This document shows positions 1 to 9,436 of a DNA stretch of 64,000 nt, one piece after another. Each line of letters starts with the position of its first letter. The stretch's first letter is position 1. The notes under the pieces are model-generated. The model was given only the letters and a program-made list of their open reading frames with translations. It was not told the DNA's origin and searched no databases. Origin of the DNA: Azospirillaceae bacterium (GTDB lineage Bacteria; Pseudomonadota; Alphaproteobacteria; Azospirillales; Azospirillaceae); assembly GCA_028283825.1 (NCBI GenBank), contig JAPWJW010000001.1, positions 806,001 to 870,000 of the forward strand, read 5' to 3'. Made by a program: the position numbers and the translations under genes.

Positions 1-1
1 A

Positions 2-3000
2 CTGGCTTGGCTGCTGTTGCTGGTTTTTGTGGGCTTGCTGCCCACGTCTGCCGCGCGCGCCCAGGAATACGCCTTCCGCTCCTACACCCAGGAAGACGGG
101 CTGGCCAACCTGTCCATCACCGCCTTGGCGCAGGACGCCATGGGTTTCCTGTGGGTGGGGACGGAAAACGGCCTATATCGTTTCGATGGCGGAAAGTTCC
201 AGCGCTTCGGCCCGGCTGAAGGGCTGAAGGAGCCTTATGTCAGCACCGTCTACGTGGCGCCCGCCGGCGTCCTGTGGGTAGGAACCACCGGGGGCCTTTA
301 CCGCTGGGATGGCCGCGTCTTCACCCCCGTCCTGCAGGATGACCGCCCGGTGCCGGTGTGGCAGGGGCAAAAACTGGCGGCACTGGACGCCGGCCACCTG
401 CTGGTGGTGGGCCGGGAAGAGCTGCTGGTGGTCGAGCAGCGGCCGGTCGCGGCCGGCACGCCGGCGCAGTGGGATGCGCGGCCCTTCTTTGGCGCGGATC
501 AAAAGGCGGCGGCGCCGTCCTTGGCGCATATCCAAAGCGTCCGGGTCTTCGGCGTGGGGGAGCAAGGCGGCGGTGATCTCTGGCTGGGCTGCGGCCAAGG
601 CCTGTGCACGCTGCGCCAGGGCCGTCTCACCGTCTGGGGGCCGGAGCAAGGGGTGCCTGCCGACCGTTGGGGCAATGTGATGCGCGACGTGGACGGCACC
701 GTCTGGGCGCGCGGCGAGCACCAGTTGCTGGCCCTGGCGCCGGGGGCCGGCCGGTTCACGGCCCAGCTGCCCATCCCCTCCACCCGTACCAACGTCCGCG
801 TCTTCCTGCCGCTGCTGCAGGACATGGACCGCAGCGTCATCACCTTCGCCGATCAGGGGCTGCTGCGTCTGGTCCGGGGGCAGGCGCCCGGGGAGCCGGC
901 CAAATGGGAACAGATCGGCGAGGCCAGCGGCCTGCCGGCGCGTGAGGTCAGTGCCCTGCTGGTGGACCATGATGGTGAGCTGTGGGTGGGGTCTGCCGGG
1001 CTGGGCCTGACCCATTGGGTGGGATACCGCAGCTGGTCCAACTGGACCGCGCGCCAGGGCTTGATGCACGAATCGGTCTGGTCCTTCCGGCGCGATGCCG
1101 CCGGCCGGTTGATGATCGGCACCGATGGCGGCCTGGCCCGTTTGGAGGGGGGCGACGATGCCCCGGCCCGTATCATCCCGGCCCCGGGCGCGCAGGCGGT
1201 GCAGAGCCATCAGGTGGGCGCCCTGGCCGTCGACAAGTCGGGCCGTCTCTGGGGCGGAACCTTCTCCGGCCTGCTGTTCTACCAGGATCCGCCCGCTGCT
1301 GATGGGAAAGAGGGGGACAAGACCGGGCCGGTGACCGTGGTGGCGCACCTGCCCCTGATCTTCCAGGTCTTTGCCGACAATACCGGCCGCCTGTGGGTCA
1401 TGACCCGGAAGAAGGGCCTGTTCGTCATCGATCATCCCGAGGGACCGGATCCCAAAGCGGTGCCGCTGGCGGTCCCGTTGCCCATTCCCGCCGACAGTTC
1501 GGTGTCCAGCGCCTGCCAGTCGCCGTCGGGAACGCTGTGGTTCGCCACCGAATCCGGTCTGCTGCGTTACGGCGACGGACGTTGGACGGCGCCCACCATC
1601 ACCGGCCTGCCCCCCGTCACCCGCTACAATGTCATCGCCTGCGCCCGCGACGGCACCATCTGGCTGGGGGGCGAGACCGTGCGCCTGGCCCATGTGCAGG
1701 AAAGCGACGGCAAGGCGGGCGCGGTGATGCAGCCGGTAGGCGACATCACCGAAGACATGGCCGGGGACCGCCAGATCCTGGGCCTGCTGGAGGATCGGCG
1801 CGGCTGGGTGTGGATGACCACCGACAGCGGCATCCTGGTGTGGAACGCCGGTGCCCTGCGCCAATACGGCCATGAAAGCGGCCTGGTGTGGAATGACTGC
1901 AACCAAAGCGCCCTGATGGAGGATGGGGACGGCACCCTGTGGGTCGGCACCAGCAAGGGCCTGACCCACATCACCCGTCCCGACCTGCTGTTCAACCGGC
2001 CGGCCCTGGTCACCCGCGTGACGGGGATTGAGCGCAACGGCGTGGCCCTGCCCACCGACGGCCGGTTCGACCTGCCGTGGGACACCGCCCCCCTGACCTT
2101 CCACCTGACCACGCCCAGCTTCCGCAGCCGGGGCGGCCAGATTTACCGTTATCGCCTGAACGGCCTGGAAGGGGACTGGAACGTCACCGCCGGCCAGGAG
2201 ATCCGCTATTCCGCCCTGCCCTCGGGCCGGTATGAGCTGGAGATCGTGGCCCGCAACACGGCGCTGCAGGCCATGGCGCCCAGCATCCTGCTGCCCTTCA
2301 CCATCCGGCCGCCGTGGTGGCAGACCAAGCTGTTCTACCTGGCCTGCGCCCTGGCGGTGGTCGCCATCGGCGTGGCCGCCTATCGCTGGCGCACCCACGC
2401 CGATGGGGAACGGCGCCGCACCCTGGAAACCCTGGTGGAGGCGCGGACGCGGGAGCTTGAGGCCTCGCGTGAGCAACTGCGCCAGCTGGCGATGTATGAC
2501 AGCCTGACCCAGCTGTGGAACCGGCGCGCCATCCTGGACCTGGTGGAACTGGAATTGGCCCGCCGCCGGGACGATGGCGCGCTGACCGTGGTGCTGGCCG
2601 ACGTCGATCATTTCAAGCGCATCAACGACACCCATGGCCACCCCGCCGGTGATGCCGTGCTGGTCGAGGTGGCGCGGCGCCTTTCCGCCGCCGTGCGCAG
2701 CTACGACTCCGTCGGCCGCTACGGCGGTGAGGAATTCCTGATCCTGCTGCCCGGCCTGGGACGGGAGAATTGCGTGGAGGTGCTGAACCGCCTGCACGGC
2801 ACCATTTCTCAGGCCCCCATGCCCCTGGATGGTCCCCTGGATGGCCTGGGGGAGGGCGGGGAAAACCTGACGGTGACGTGCAGCTTCGGCGTCATCTGTG
2901 TGGAGCCGCTGCTGATGTCTGGGGCCACCCCGATGCCGCCGCTGGCGGACATCATCAAGCAGGCCGACCAAGCCCTCTATCGCGCCAAGCATTTGGGGCG

Positions 3001-3031
3001 CAATCGGGTGGAATACGCGAACGGGATGTAA
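2..3031 (+). CDS. Membrane two-component-type propeller sensor diguanylate cyclase (5' partial)
   Basis: Predicted periplasmic-sensing diguanylate cyclase that would make c-di-GMP from two GTP. The frame is open to the window edge, and the residues before the first TTG (LAWLL) extend a signal-peptide core ending in ARAQ, so the true start lies upstream. After the signal come repeated W-V-G-T-x-G-L motifs of a two-component-regulator beta-propeller (about residues 20-660), a Y_Y_Y-type Ig domain (about 665-765, ending before PPWWQT), one membrane segment (about 771-790), a short coiled coil, and a GGDEF domain (825-end). The active site reads GGEEF, and RSYD five residues before it is an intact RxxD inhibitory I-site, so catalysis and product inhibition both look functional. 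The ligand is unknown. The gene is followed by a crotonase on the same strand 125 bp downstream. Confidence 0.85.
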   Translation: MAWLLLLVFVGLLPTSAARAQEYAFRSYTQEDGLANLSITALAQDAMGFLWVGTENGLYRFDGGKFQRFGPAEGLKEPYVSTVYVAPAGVLWVGTTGGLYRWDGRVFTPVLQDDRPVPVWQGQKLAALDAGHLLVVGREELLVVEQRPVAAGTPAQWDARPFFGADQKAAAPSLAHIQSVRVFGVGEQGGGDLWLGCGQGLCTLRQGRLTVWGPEQGVPADRWGNVMRDVDGTVWARGEHQLLALAPGAGRFTAQLPIPSTRTNVRVFLPLLQDMDRSVITFADQGLLRLVRGQAPGEPAKWEQIGEASGLPAREVSALLVDHDGELWVGSAGLGLTHWVGYRSWSNWTARQGLMHESVWSFRRDAAGRLMIGTDGGLARLEGGDDAPARIIPAPGAQAVQSHQVGALAVDKSGRLWGGTFSGLLFYQDPPAADGKEGDKTGPVTVVAHLPLIFQVFADNTGRLWVMTRKKGLFVIDHPEGPDPKAVPLAVPLPIPADSSVSSACQSPSGTLWFATESGLLRYGDGRWTAPTITGLPPVTRYNVIACARDGTIWLGGETVRLAHVQESDGKAGAVMQPVGDITEDMAGDRQILGLLEDRRGWVWMTTDSGILVWNAGALRQYGHESGLVWNDCNQSALMEDGDGTLWVGTSKGLTHITRPDLLFNRPALVTRVTGIERNGVALPTDGRFDLPWDTAPLTFHLTTPSFRSRGGQIYRYRLNGLEGDWNVTAGQEIRYSALPSGRYELEIVARNTALQAMAPSILLPFTIRPPWWQTKLFYLACALAVVAIGVAAYRWRTHADGERRRTLETLVEARTRELEASREQLRQLAMYDSLTQLWNRRAILDLVELELARRRDDGALTVVLADVDHFKRINDTHGHPAGDAVLVEVARRLSAAVRSYDSVGRYGGEEFLILLPGLGRENCVEVLNRLHGTISQAPMPLDGPLDGLGEGGENLTVTCSFGVICVEPLLMSGATPMPPLADIIKQADQALYRAKHLGRNRVEYANGM

Positions 3032-3156
3032 CGTCCTTAGGAACGCAGGGGCCGTTTTAGGTGAGCGTTGTTCACCTGAGGGTGAAAAGCCCGCGTTTGC
3101 CGGCGTGGGCACGGTGGTCGGACAGTGGGGCATCGTTCCCTTGCGAAAGCCACCCC

Positions 3157-3951
3157 ATGACCGCCCCCCTCCTGTTGCGCGCCGTTGCCGATGGTGTCGC
3201 TACCCTGACGCTGAACCGCCCGGAAAAACTGAACGCCCTGAACTACGCGCTGGTCGATGCCCTGCTGGCGGCGCTGGACGTGCTTGAGGGCGATGACGGC
3301 GTGCGCGCCGTCATCCTGACTGGTGCCGGCGACCGCGCCTTCTCCGCCGGCGGCGACATCCCGGAATTCGCCGGCAGCGTGCGCCGGGGCGCCGACGTGG
3401 CGGTGCGCGACTTCGTGCGCCGGGGCCAGGCCATGACCAGCCGGATCGAAGCCTACACCAAGCCCGTCATCGTGGCGGTGAACGGCCTGGCCTATGGCGG
3501 CGGGTGTGAGATCACGGAAGCCGCCCCCCTGTCCATCGCCAGCGACCGTGCCCTGTTCGCCAAGCCGGAGATCAAGCTGGCCATGCCGCCCACCTTCGGC
3601 GGGACCCAGCGCCTGCCCCGACTGGCCGGGCGCAAGCGGGCGCTGGACCTGCTGCTGACCGGCGATACGTTCAGTGCCGCCCGTGCCCTGGAACTGGGCC
3701 TGGTCAACCAGGTGGTGCCGCATGACCAACTGCTGCCGGCGGCCCATGCCTTGGCCCAGCGCATCATCCGCCACGCGCCCCGCGTGACGGCGGCCATCCT
3801 GTCCGCCGTCACGCGGGGCGTGAACCTGGGCATCGCCGAAGGTCTGGCGGTGGAAAGTGCGGCCTTCGCCCGGCTGGTCCCGACCCAGGATCTGGAGGAA
3901 GGGCTGGACGCCTGGATCGAACGGCGGCCGGCGGTCTACACCGGCGCCTGA
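3157..3951 (+). CDS. Enoyl-CoA hydratase/isomerase (crotonase family)
   Basis: Crotonase-fold enzyme of 264 aa, probably hydrating 2-enoyl-CoA in the cytoplasm. The oxyanion-hole motifs are present: RAFSAGGDI near residue 60 and YGGGCE near 110. Both glutamates that act in classical hydratases are kept, one in GGGCE and one in KPEIKL, followed by GGTQRLPR. The chosen ATG gives the family's usual N-terminus (LLLRAVADGVATLTLNRPEK); an upstream in-frame extension of 32 residues looks non-coding. The gene is convergent with the LysR gene and the two overlap by 16 nt at their 3' ends. The substrate cannot be told from sequence. Confidence 0.9.
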   Translation: MTAPLLLRAVADGVATLTLNRPEKLNALNYALVDALLAALDVLEGDDGVRAVILTGAGDRAFSAGGDIPEFAGSVRRGADVAVRDFVRRGQAMTSRIEAYTKPVIVAVNGLAYGGGCEITEAAPLSIASDRALFAKPEIKLAMPPTFGGTQRLPRLAGRKRALDLLLTGDTFSAARALELGLVNQVVPHDQLLPAAHALAQRIIRHAPRVTAAILSAVTRGVNLGIAEGLAVESAAFARLVPTQDLEEGLDAWIERRPAVYTGA

Positions 3952-4841
3952 TCGGACAATGCCTGTTTGATCCAGGTGCGGAAGGCCGCCACCTCCGGCC
4001 GGGCGGCGGCACCGCGCGCCATGATCAGCCAATAGCCGGTGCGGGCGGCCCATGGCGGCCCCAGCACCGGCACCAGGCGCCCGGCCGCGATGTCGGCGGC
4101 GGCCACCGGCAGGCGGCCGATCGCCACGCCCAGGCCGCCGGCCGCCGCCTCCAGCGCCATGTGCACGGTGTCGAAGCGGGGACCGGCGGCCAGGTCCGGA
4201 ATGTCCACGCCCGCTAATGCCGTCCAGGCGGCCCAGTCCTCCGTAACGCTGTCCACATGCAGCCGCGGTTGCCGGGCCAGGTCGGTGGCGGTTCCTATCA
4301 ACGGTGCCAGCGCGGGGGCGCAGACCGGGACCAGGGCTTCCCGGACCAGGCAGGTCGCCTGGATATCGGCGCCCTCATCCGGCCGCCAATCGTCCTGGCG
4401 CATGCGGATGGCGATGTCCACGCCGTCGCGCGGGAAGTCCAGCGGCCGGCGGCTGGTGTCGATGTCGACCGTGATGCCGGGATGCAGGGCGCGGAAGCCG
4501 GCCAGGTGTGGCACCAGCCAGCGCAGGCCGAAGGTGGGCGCCACGCTGATCGACAGGCGCCCACCGGGGGGGCGGCCGGGCAGGGCCTCTGTCGCTGCCG
4601 CCAGCCGGTCCAGGATGCCGCGCACCTGGGGCAGGTAGGCGGCACCGGCTTCCGTCAGTGCCAGGCTGCGATGCCCGCGTGTGAACAGGGCCACGCCCAG
4701 GCTGTCTTCCAGGGTTTGCAGGGCATGGCTGACGGCGCTGGGCGTCAGGTTCAGTTCCTGCGCCGCCTGCTTGAAACTGAGATGCCGGCCCGCTGCCTCG
4801 AAGGGACGCAGGGTGTTCAAGGGCGGCAGGCGGTAGGGCAT
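3936..4841 (-). CDS. LysR-family transcriptional regulator, GcvA-like
   Basis: LTTR of 301 aa. The N-terminal winged helix-turn-helix (residues 5-64) starts with LPPLNTLRPFEAAGRHLSF and contains LTPSAVSHALQTLED and LFTRGHRSLALTEAG, both typical of the GcvA/AmpR branch. The remainder is a periplasmic-binding-protein-like effector domain (about 90-295). It lies 72 bp downstream of murA on the same strand and tail-to-tail with the crotonase gene. Target genes and inducer are unknown; LTTRs of this branch often control a divergent neighbour, but here no divergent gene is adjacent, because murA lies upstream in the same orientation. Confidence 0.9.
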   Translation of the reverse strand: MPYRLPPLNTLRPFEAAGRHLSFKQAAQELNLTPSAVSHALQTLEDSLGVALFTRGHRSLALTEAGAAYLPQVRGILDRLAAATEALPGRPPGGRLSISVAPTFGLRWLVPHLAGFRALHPGITVDIDTSRRPLDFPRDGVDIAIRMRQDDWRPDEGADIQATCLVREALVPVCAPALAPLIGTATDLARQPRLHVDSVTEDWAAWTALAGVDIPDLAAGPRFDTVHMALEAAAGGLGVAIGRLPVAAADIAAGRLVPVLGPPWAARTGYWLIMARGAAARPEVAAFRTWIKQALSDQAPV

Positions 4842-4913
4842 GCGGGACTCATCCTTTTCGGATGAGGATAATTCACCCCGGGGGCGGATGCCATCGCCTC
4901 CGGGGTGATTTCG

Positions 4914-6197
<1,284 letters not shown>

Positions 6198-6307
6198 GGG
6201 ATGCTGGCCGATCGGTTCAAAGATGCCGGTTCTGGTTCCGGCTGAATGGCAAAGGGGTATGGCGGAATTGAGGCGTCGCCGCCGGGAATCGGCCTGCGGT
6301 TCGGCGC

Positions 6308-6862
6308 TTACAGGCGCGGCAGCGTCACGCCGCGCTGGCCCATGTATTTGCCGGCGCGGTCGGCGTAGGACACCTCACACACGCTGTCGCCCTTGAGGAA
6401 CAGGAACTGGCACAGGCCCTCATTGGCGTAGACCTTGGCCGGCAGCGGCGTGGTGTTGGAAATTTCCAGGGTCACGTGGCCCTCCCACTCCGGCTCCAGC
6501 GGGGTGACGTTCACGATCAGGCCGCAGCGGGCGTAGGTGCTCTTGCCCAGGCAGATCACCAGCACGTCGCGCGGCACGCGGAAATATTCCACCGTGCGCG
6601 CCAGGGCGAAGCTGTTGGGCGGGATGACGCAGACGTCGGTCTTGCGGTCGACGAAGCTGGCGTCGTCGAAACGCTTGGGATCGACGATGGCGCTGTCCAC
6701 GTTGGTGAAAATCTTGAACTCGTCCGCCACCCGCGCGTCATAGCCATAGGAGGACAGGCCGTAGGAGATCACGCCCTCGCGCTTCTGCGCCTCCGTGAAC
6801 GGTTCGATCATGCCCCGGGTCTGCGCCATGTCGCGGATCCAGCTGTCGGGCATGATGGCCAT
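6308..6862 (-). CDS. dcd: dCTP deaminase
   Basis: Homotrimeric pyrimidine enzyme converting dCTP to dUTP for dTMP synthesis. The start [14 protein letters not shown] is the family's standard N-terminus, and the length (184 aa) matches E. coli-type Dcd. Visible family motifs are [39 protein letters not shown] and [10 protein letters not shown], where Glu133 is the catalytic base. The C-terminal GLCQFLFL segment is also present. The gene lies upstream of murA on the same strand. Confidence 0.97.
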   Translation of the reverse strand: MAIMPDSWIRDMAQTRGMIEPFTEAQKREGVISYGLSSYGYDARVADEFKIFTNVDSAIVDPKRFDDASFVDRKTDVCVIPPNSFALARTVEYFRVPRDVLVICLGKSTYARCGLIVNVTPLEPEWEGHVTLEISNTTPLPAKVYANEGLCQFLFLKGDSVCEVSYADRAGKYMGQRGVTLPRL

Positions 6863-7060
6863 GGGCGGTGCTCCTGATCGAAGAGAGGGTGCTTGGGGGC
6901 GATACCCCGTAGCGCAGTATTGGAAGTTCCTTCTTAGCCCCTCCCAACGCGCCGCTCAAGGTGACTCTGTGGGGATGGCTGGAGTGTTTATACCCCAGAA
7001 ATGGGCGCTCCACTCTAGCGCCACCCACCAGATGTGGTTAAGGCCCTGGCCGGACTGGAC

Positions 7061-7216
7061 TCAAGCTTCCTTGGGGGCGTCCTTCGGCGCGGTATCATCC
7101 ACGTCCTCACGTTCCCGCGACTGCACCTTGCGCCGGCGCAGGTTGTCGCGCAGGGCGGCGGCCAGGCGTTCCTCGCGTGTCGTCGCGCCGGGCTGGGGCG
7201 GCTTTTTTTCGGTCAT
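7061..7216 (-). CDS. Small basic conserved protein, 51 aa
   Basis: Reads MTEKKPPQPGATTREERLAA, then a helical ALRDNLRRRK segment and an acidic tail ending in DAPKEA. The charge-patterned helix with a TREERLAAALR(D/E)NLRRRK core resembles the very short proteins encoded near murA in many alphaproteobacteria (recalled from genome annotation, not verified here). Stop at 7061-7063 and ATG at 7214-7216 are on the minus strand, in line with dcd and murA downstream. Function is unknown. It is easy to miss because of its length. Confidence 0.65.
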   Translation of the reverse strand: MTEKKPPQPGATTREERLAAALRDNLRRRKVQSREREDVDDTAPKDAPKEA

Positions 7217-7407
7217 GGGGCGGTGTTACTCCATAGGGGGCGGGACAAGGCTGGCCTTTGCCCCGTCGTGGTCGGGCGAAAATAAGCGCAGAATGTTTTA
7301 TCGCCAAGAGGGCGGATTCCCAGGGTTGGCCTGGGATTGCGGCGATCCAAGGCGGGGTGCCGTAATCCCCTTCCGTAAATTCTTTCATTTTTATGCGTTC
7401 AAGGGGC

Positions 7408-7436
7408 TTGCATACCACGAACCCCTGTGGCATTTA
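7408..7436 (+). promoter_or_regulatory. Candidate sigma-70 promoter for tRNA-Thr
   Basis: TTGCAT and CATTTA hexamers are separated by 17 bp and end 19 bp before the mature tRNA. The -35 is good and the -10 is poor, so this is a positional inference. Confidence 0.4.
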
Positions 7437-7455
7437 CCCGGCCCACCGGACGGTC

Positions 7456-7530
<75 letters not shown>

Positions 7531-7709
7531 TCCGCTTTCTCCTTAAAATATGTGATGCGTTCGACGCCGGTCCTCAGGGACGGGGCGGCGATTGTCGTTT
7601 CCGGCCGGGCGCTTCCGCGCGCATTTGGCACGGGGGCATGGACCTTGGCGGCCCTGGTCGGGTTTCACATCCAGGCATTAACCTATCCTGCTTTGCCTGG
7701 AGACCGCCC

Positions 7710-9137
7710 ATGACCGACCTCGCCGCCTTGCGCCAGCTACCCGCCGCCGAACGCCAGGACGCCGGCAAGGCCCTGCGACAACAGGCGCCGCGATCCGGCA
7801 ATGCCGAACTGCCGGCGACGAAGGGGCGGGGCGATCCCATCCAGTTGCTGGTCGACACGTCGGCGCACCGCATCCAATCCCTGCTGCCGGTGCGTTGGGC
7901 GCGCATGGTGGCCAGCCCCTTTACCTTCCTGCGCGGGGCGGCCGCCGTCATGGCGCGCGACCTGGCGGCCCTGCCCGTCAGCGGCATCCGCGTGCAGGCC
8001 TCGGGCGATTGCCACCTGATGAATTTCGGCGTCTACGCCAGCCCCGAAGGCGCGGCGGTGTTCGACCTCAATGATTTCGATGAGACGCTGTCGGCCCCCT
8101 TCGAATGGGATGTGAAGCGCCTGGCGGCTTCGCTGGTGCTGGCGGCGCAGGATGCGGGCCATGCGCCGGGGGCGGCCAGGGACATGGCGCGCGCCGCCGT
8201 CACCGCCTACCGCACCCGCATGGCGGAACTGGCGATGCTGGACCCGCTTAAGGCTTGGTCCAGCCGGGTGGACATCAACGCCATGGCCCAGGGCATCACG
8301 GACGCCGATGCCCGCAAGCGTGAGATGGACCTGCTGGCCAAGGCGGCGGCCACGCCGTCGGCTGGTGACGACTTTCCCCGCCTGGCCGACCGCGACGGGA
8401 AAGAGGCGCGCATCCGCGACGCCCCGCCGCTGATCTATCATTTCGACGAAGACGTGGATCGCCAGGGCCAGGCGGCCTTGCGCGCCCGCGACCTGTTCAC
8501 CCGCTATCGCGACACCTTGCCCGAGGAACGGCGCTTCCTGCTGGACCGCTATCGTCTGGCCGACGTGGCCTTCAAGGTGGTGGGTGTGGGATCGGTCGGC
8601 ACCTTCTGTGCCATCGGCCTGTTCATCGACCCCGACGGCCATCCCCTGTTCCTGCAGGTGAAAGAGGCGATGGCGTCGGTCTTCGCGCCCTATGCCGGGC
8701 CGTCGCCCTACCAGAACCAGGGCCAGCGCGTGGTGGTGGGGCAGCGCGCCCTGCAGACCTTCAGCGACGGCTTCCTGGGCTGGGCGGCGGATGAGGCCGG
8801 GCGCTTCTTCTATATCCGGCAACTGAAGGACCGCCGCCTGGCCTCGGCCAGCACGCTGATGGAAAGCGACCGGCTGGATTTCTACGCCACCCTGTGCGGC
8901 GCCACCCTGGCCCGCGCCCACGCCCGCTCCGGCGATGCCGCCCTGATCGCGGGCTATCTGGGCAACTCCGACACCTTTGACGAGGCGGTGGCGACATTCG
9001 CCGCCGGTTACGCGGCCCTGAGCGCGCAGGACCACGCCCTGCTGAAACAGGCCATTGCCGACGGCCGGCTGCCGGTGGCGGATCTCCCGGCCAAGGGCAA
9101 GAACGGCAAATCCAAGAAGGCCGACAAGGGGGACTAA
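7710..9137 (+). CDS. DUF2252 family protein
   Basis: 475-aa cytoplasmic protein of the DUF2252 family, which is related to the protein-kinase/aminoglycoside-phosphotransferase fold by known family analysis. Kinase-like signatures are visible: GDCHLMNFG resembles a catalytic HxN loop, and FDLNDFDET resembles a metal-binding DFD segment, followed by FEWDVKRLAASL. The ATG at 7710 gives the short MTDLAALRQL start; an in-frame extension far upstream runs through the tRNA region and is not credible. The C-terminus is a lysine-rich tail. No substrate is known for the family, so no reaction is assigned. Confidence 0.85.
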   Translation: MTDLAALRQLPAAERQDAGKALRQQAPRSGNAELPATKGRGDPIQLLVDTSAHRIQSLLPVRWARMVASPFTFLRGAAAVMARDLAALPVSGIRVQASGDCHLMNFGVYASPEGAAVFDLNDFDETLSAPFEWDVKRLAASLVLAAQDAGHAPGAARDMARAAVTAYRTRMAELAMLDPLKAWSSRVDINAMAQGITDADARKREMDLLAKAAATPSAGDDFPRLADRDGKEARIRDAPPLIYHFDEDVDRQGQAALRARDLFTRYRDTLPEERRFLLDRYRLADVAFKVVGVGSVGTFCAIGLFIDPDGHPLFLQVKEAMASVFAPYAGPSPYQNQGQRVVVGQRALQTFSDGFLGWAADEAGRFFYIRQLKDRRLASASTLMESDRLDFYATLCGATLARAHARSGDAALIAGYLGNSDTFDEAVATFAAGYAALSAQDHALLKQAIADGRLPVADLPAKGKNGKSKKADKGD

Positions 9138-9348
9138 CGCCACCCTTCCGAATCATTGCAGAAATGCTGGTTGGTGCCGTCGCGATTCCGCGCTCATTCC
9201 CCTTTTGCGTGCGCCCAGAACCCTGACCGGATGGTCAGAAATTAGGCGGACGGCCGCATCATTTGCCCAGGCGCGCGGCGAAATGTGCGGTTGCGAAGCC
9301 CCATCCGGCATATGCAACCGCTCTGTCTCCCCAAGGTCTTGAAACTGC

Positions 9349-9375
9349 AACATTCCGATGTTAGTGCAAATGCAC
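9349..9375. promoter_or_regulatory. Paired palindromes upstream of the TonB receptor gene
   Basis: Two adjacent inverted repeats occur 60-90 bp before the receptor start: AACAT-tccg-ATGTT (9349-9362) and GTGCA-aa-TGCAC (9364-9375). Their spacing and position suit an operator, but the regulator is unknown and no clear -35/-10 pair was identified. The remainder of the 9138-9436 gap shows no gene. Confidence 0.35.
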
Positions 9376-9436
9376 ACGACGGATGGCTGGGCACCCAAGG
9401 GAAGCGGGTTTCCGGCGCGGGCAATCGGGGGAATTC

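Noticed and set aside
173-3133. Long open frame antisense to the propeller/GGDEF gene
   Set aside because: It mirrors codon bias of the real gene, is rich in Gln/Arg/His/Gly and has no domain sense; the plus-strand protein has clear domains.
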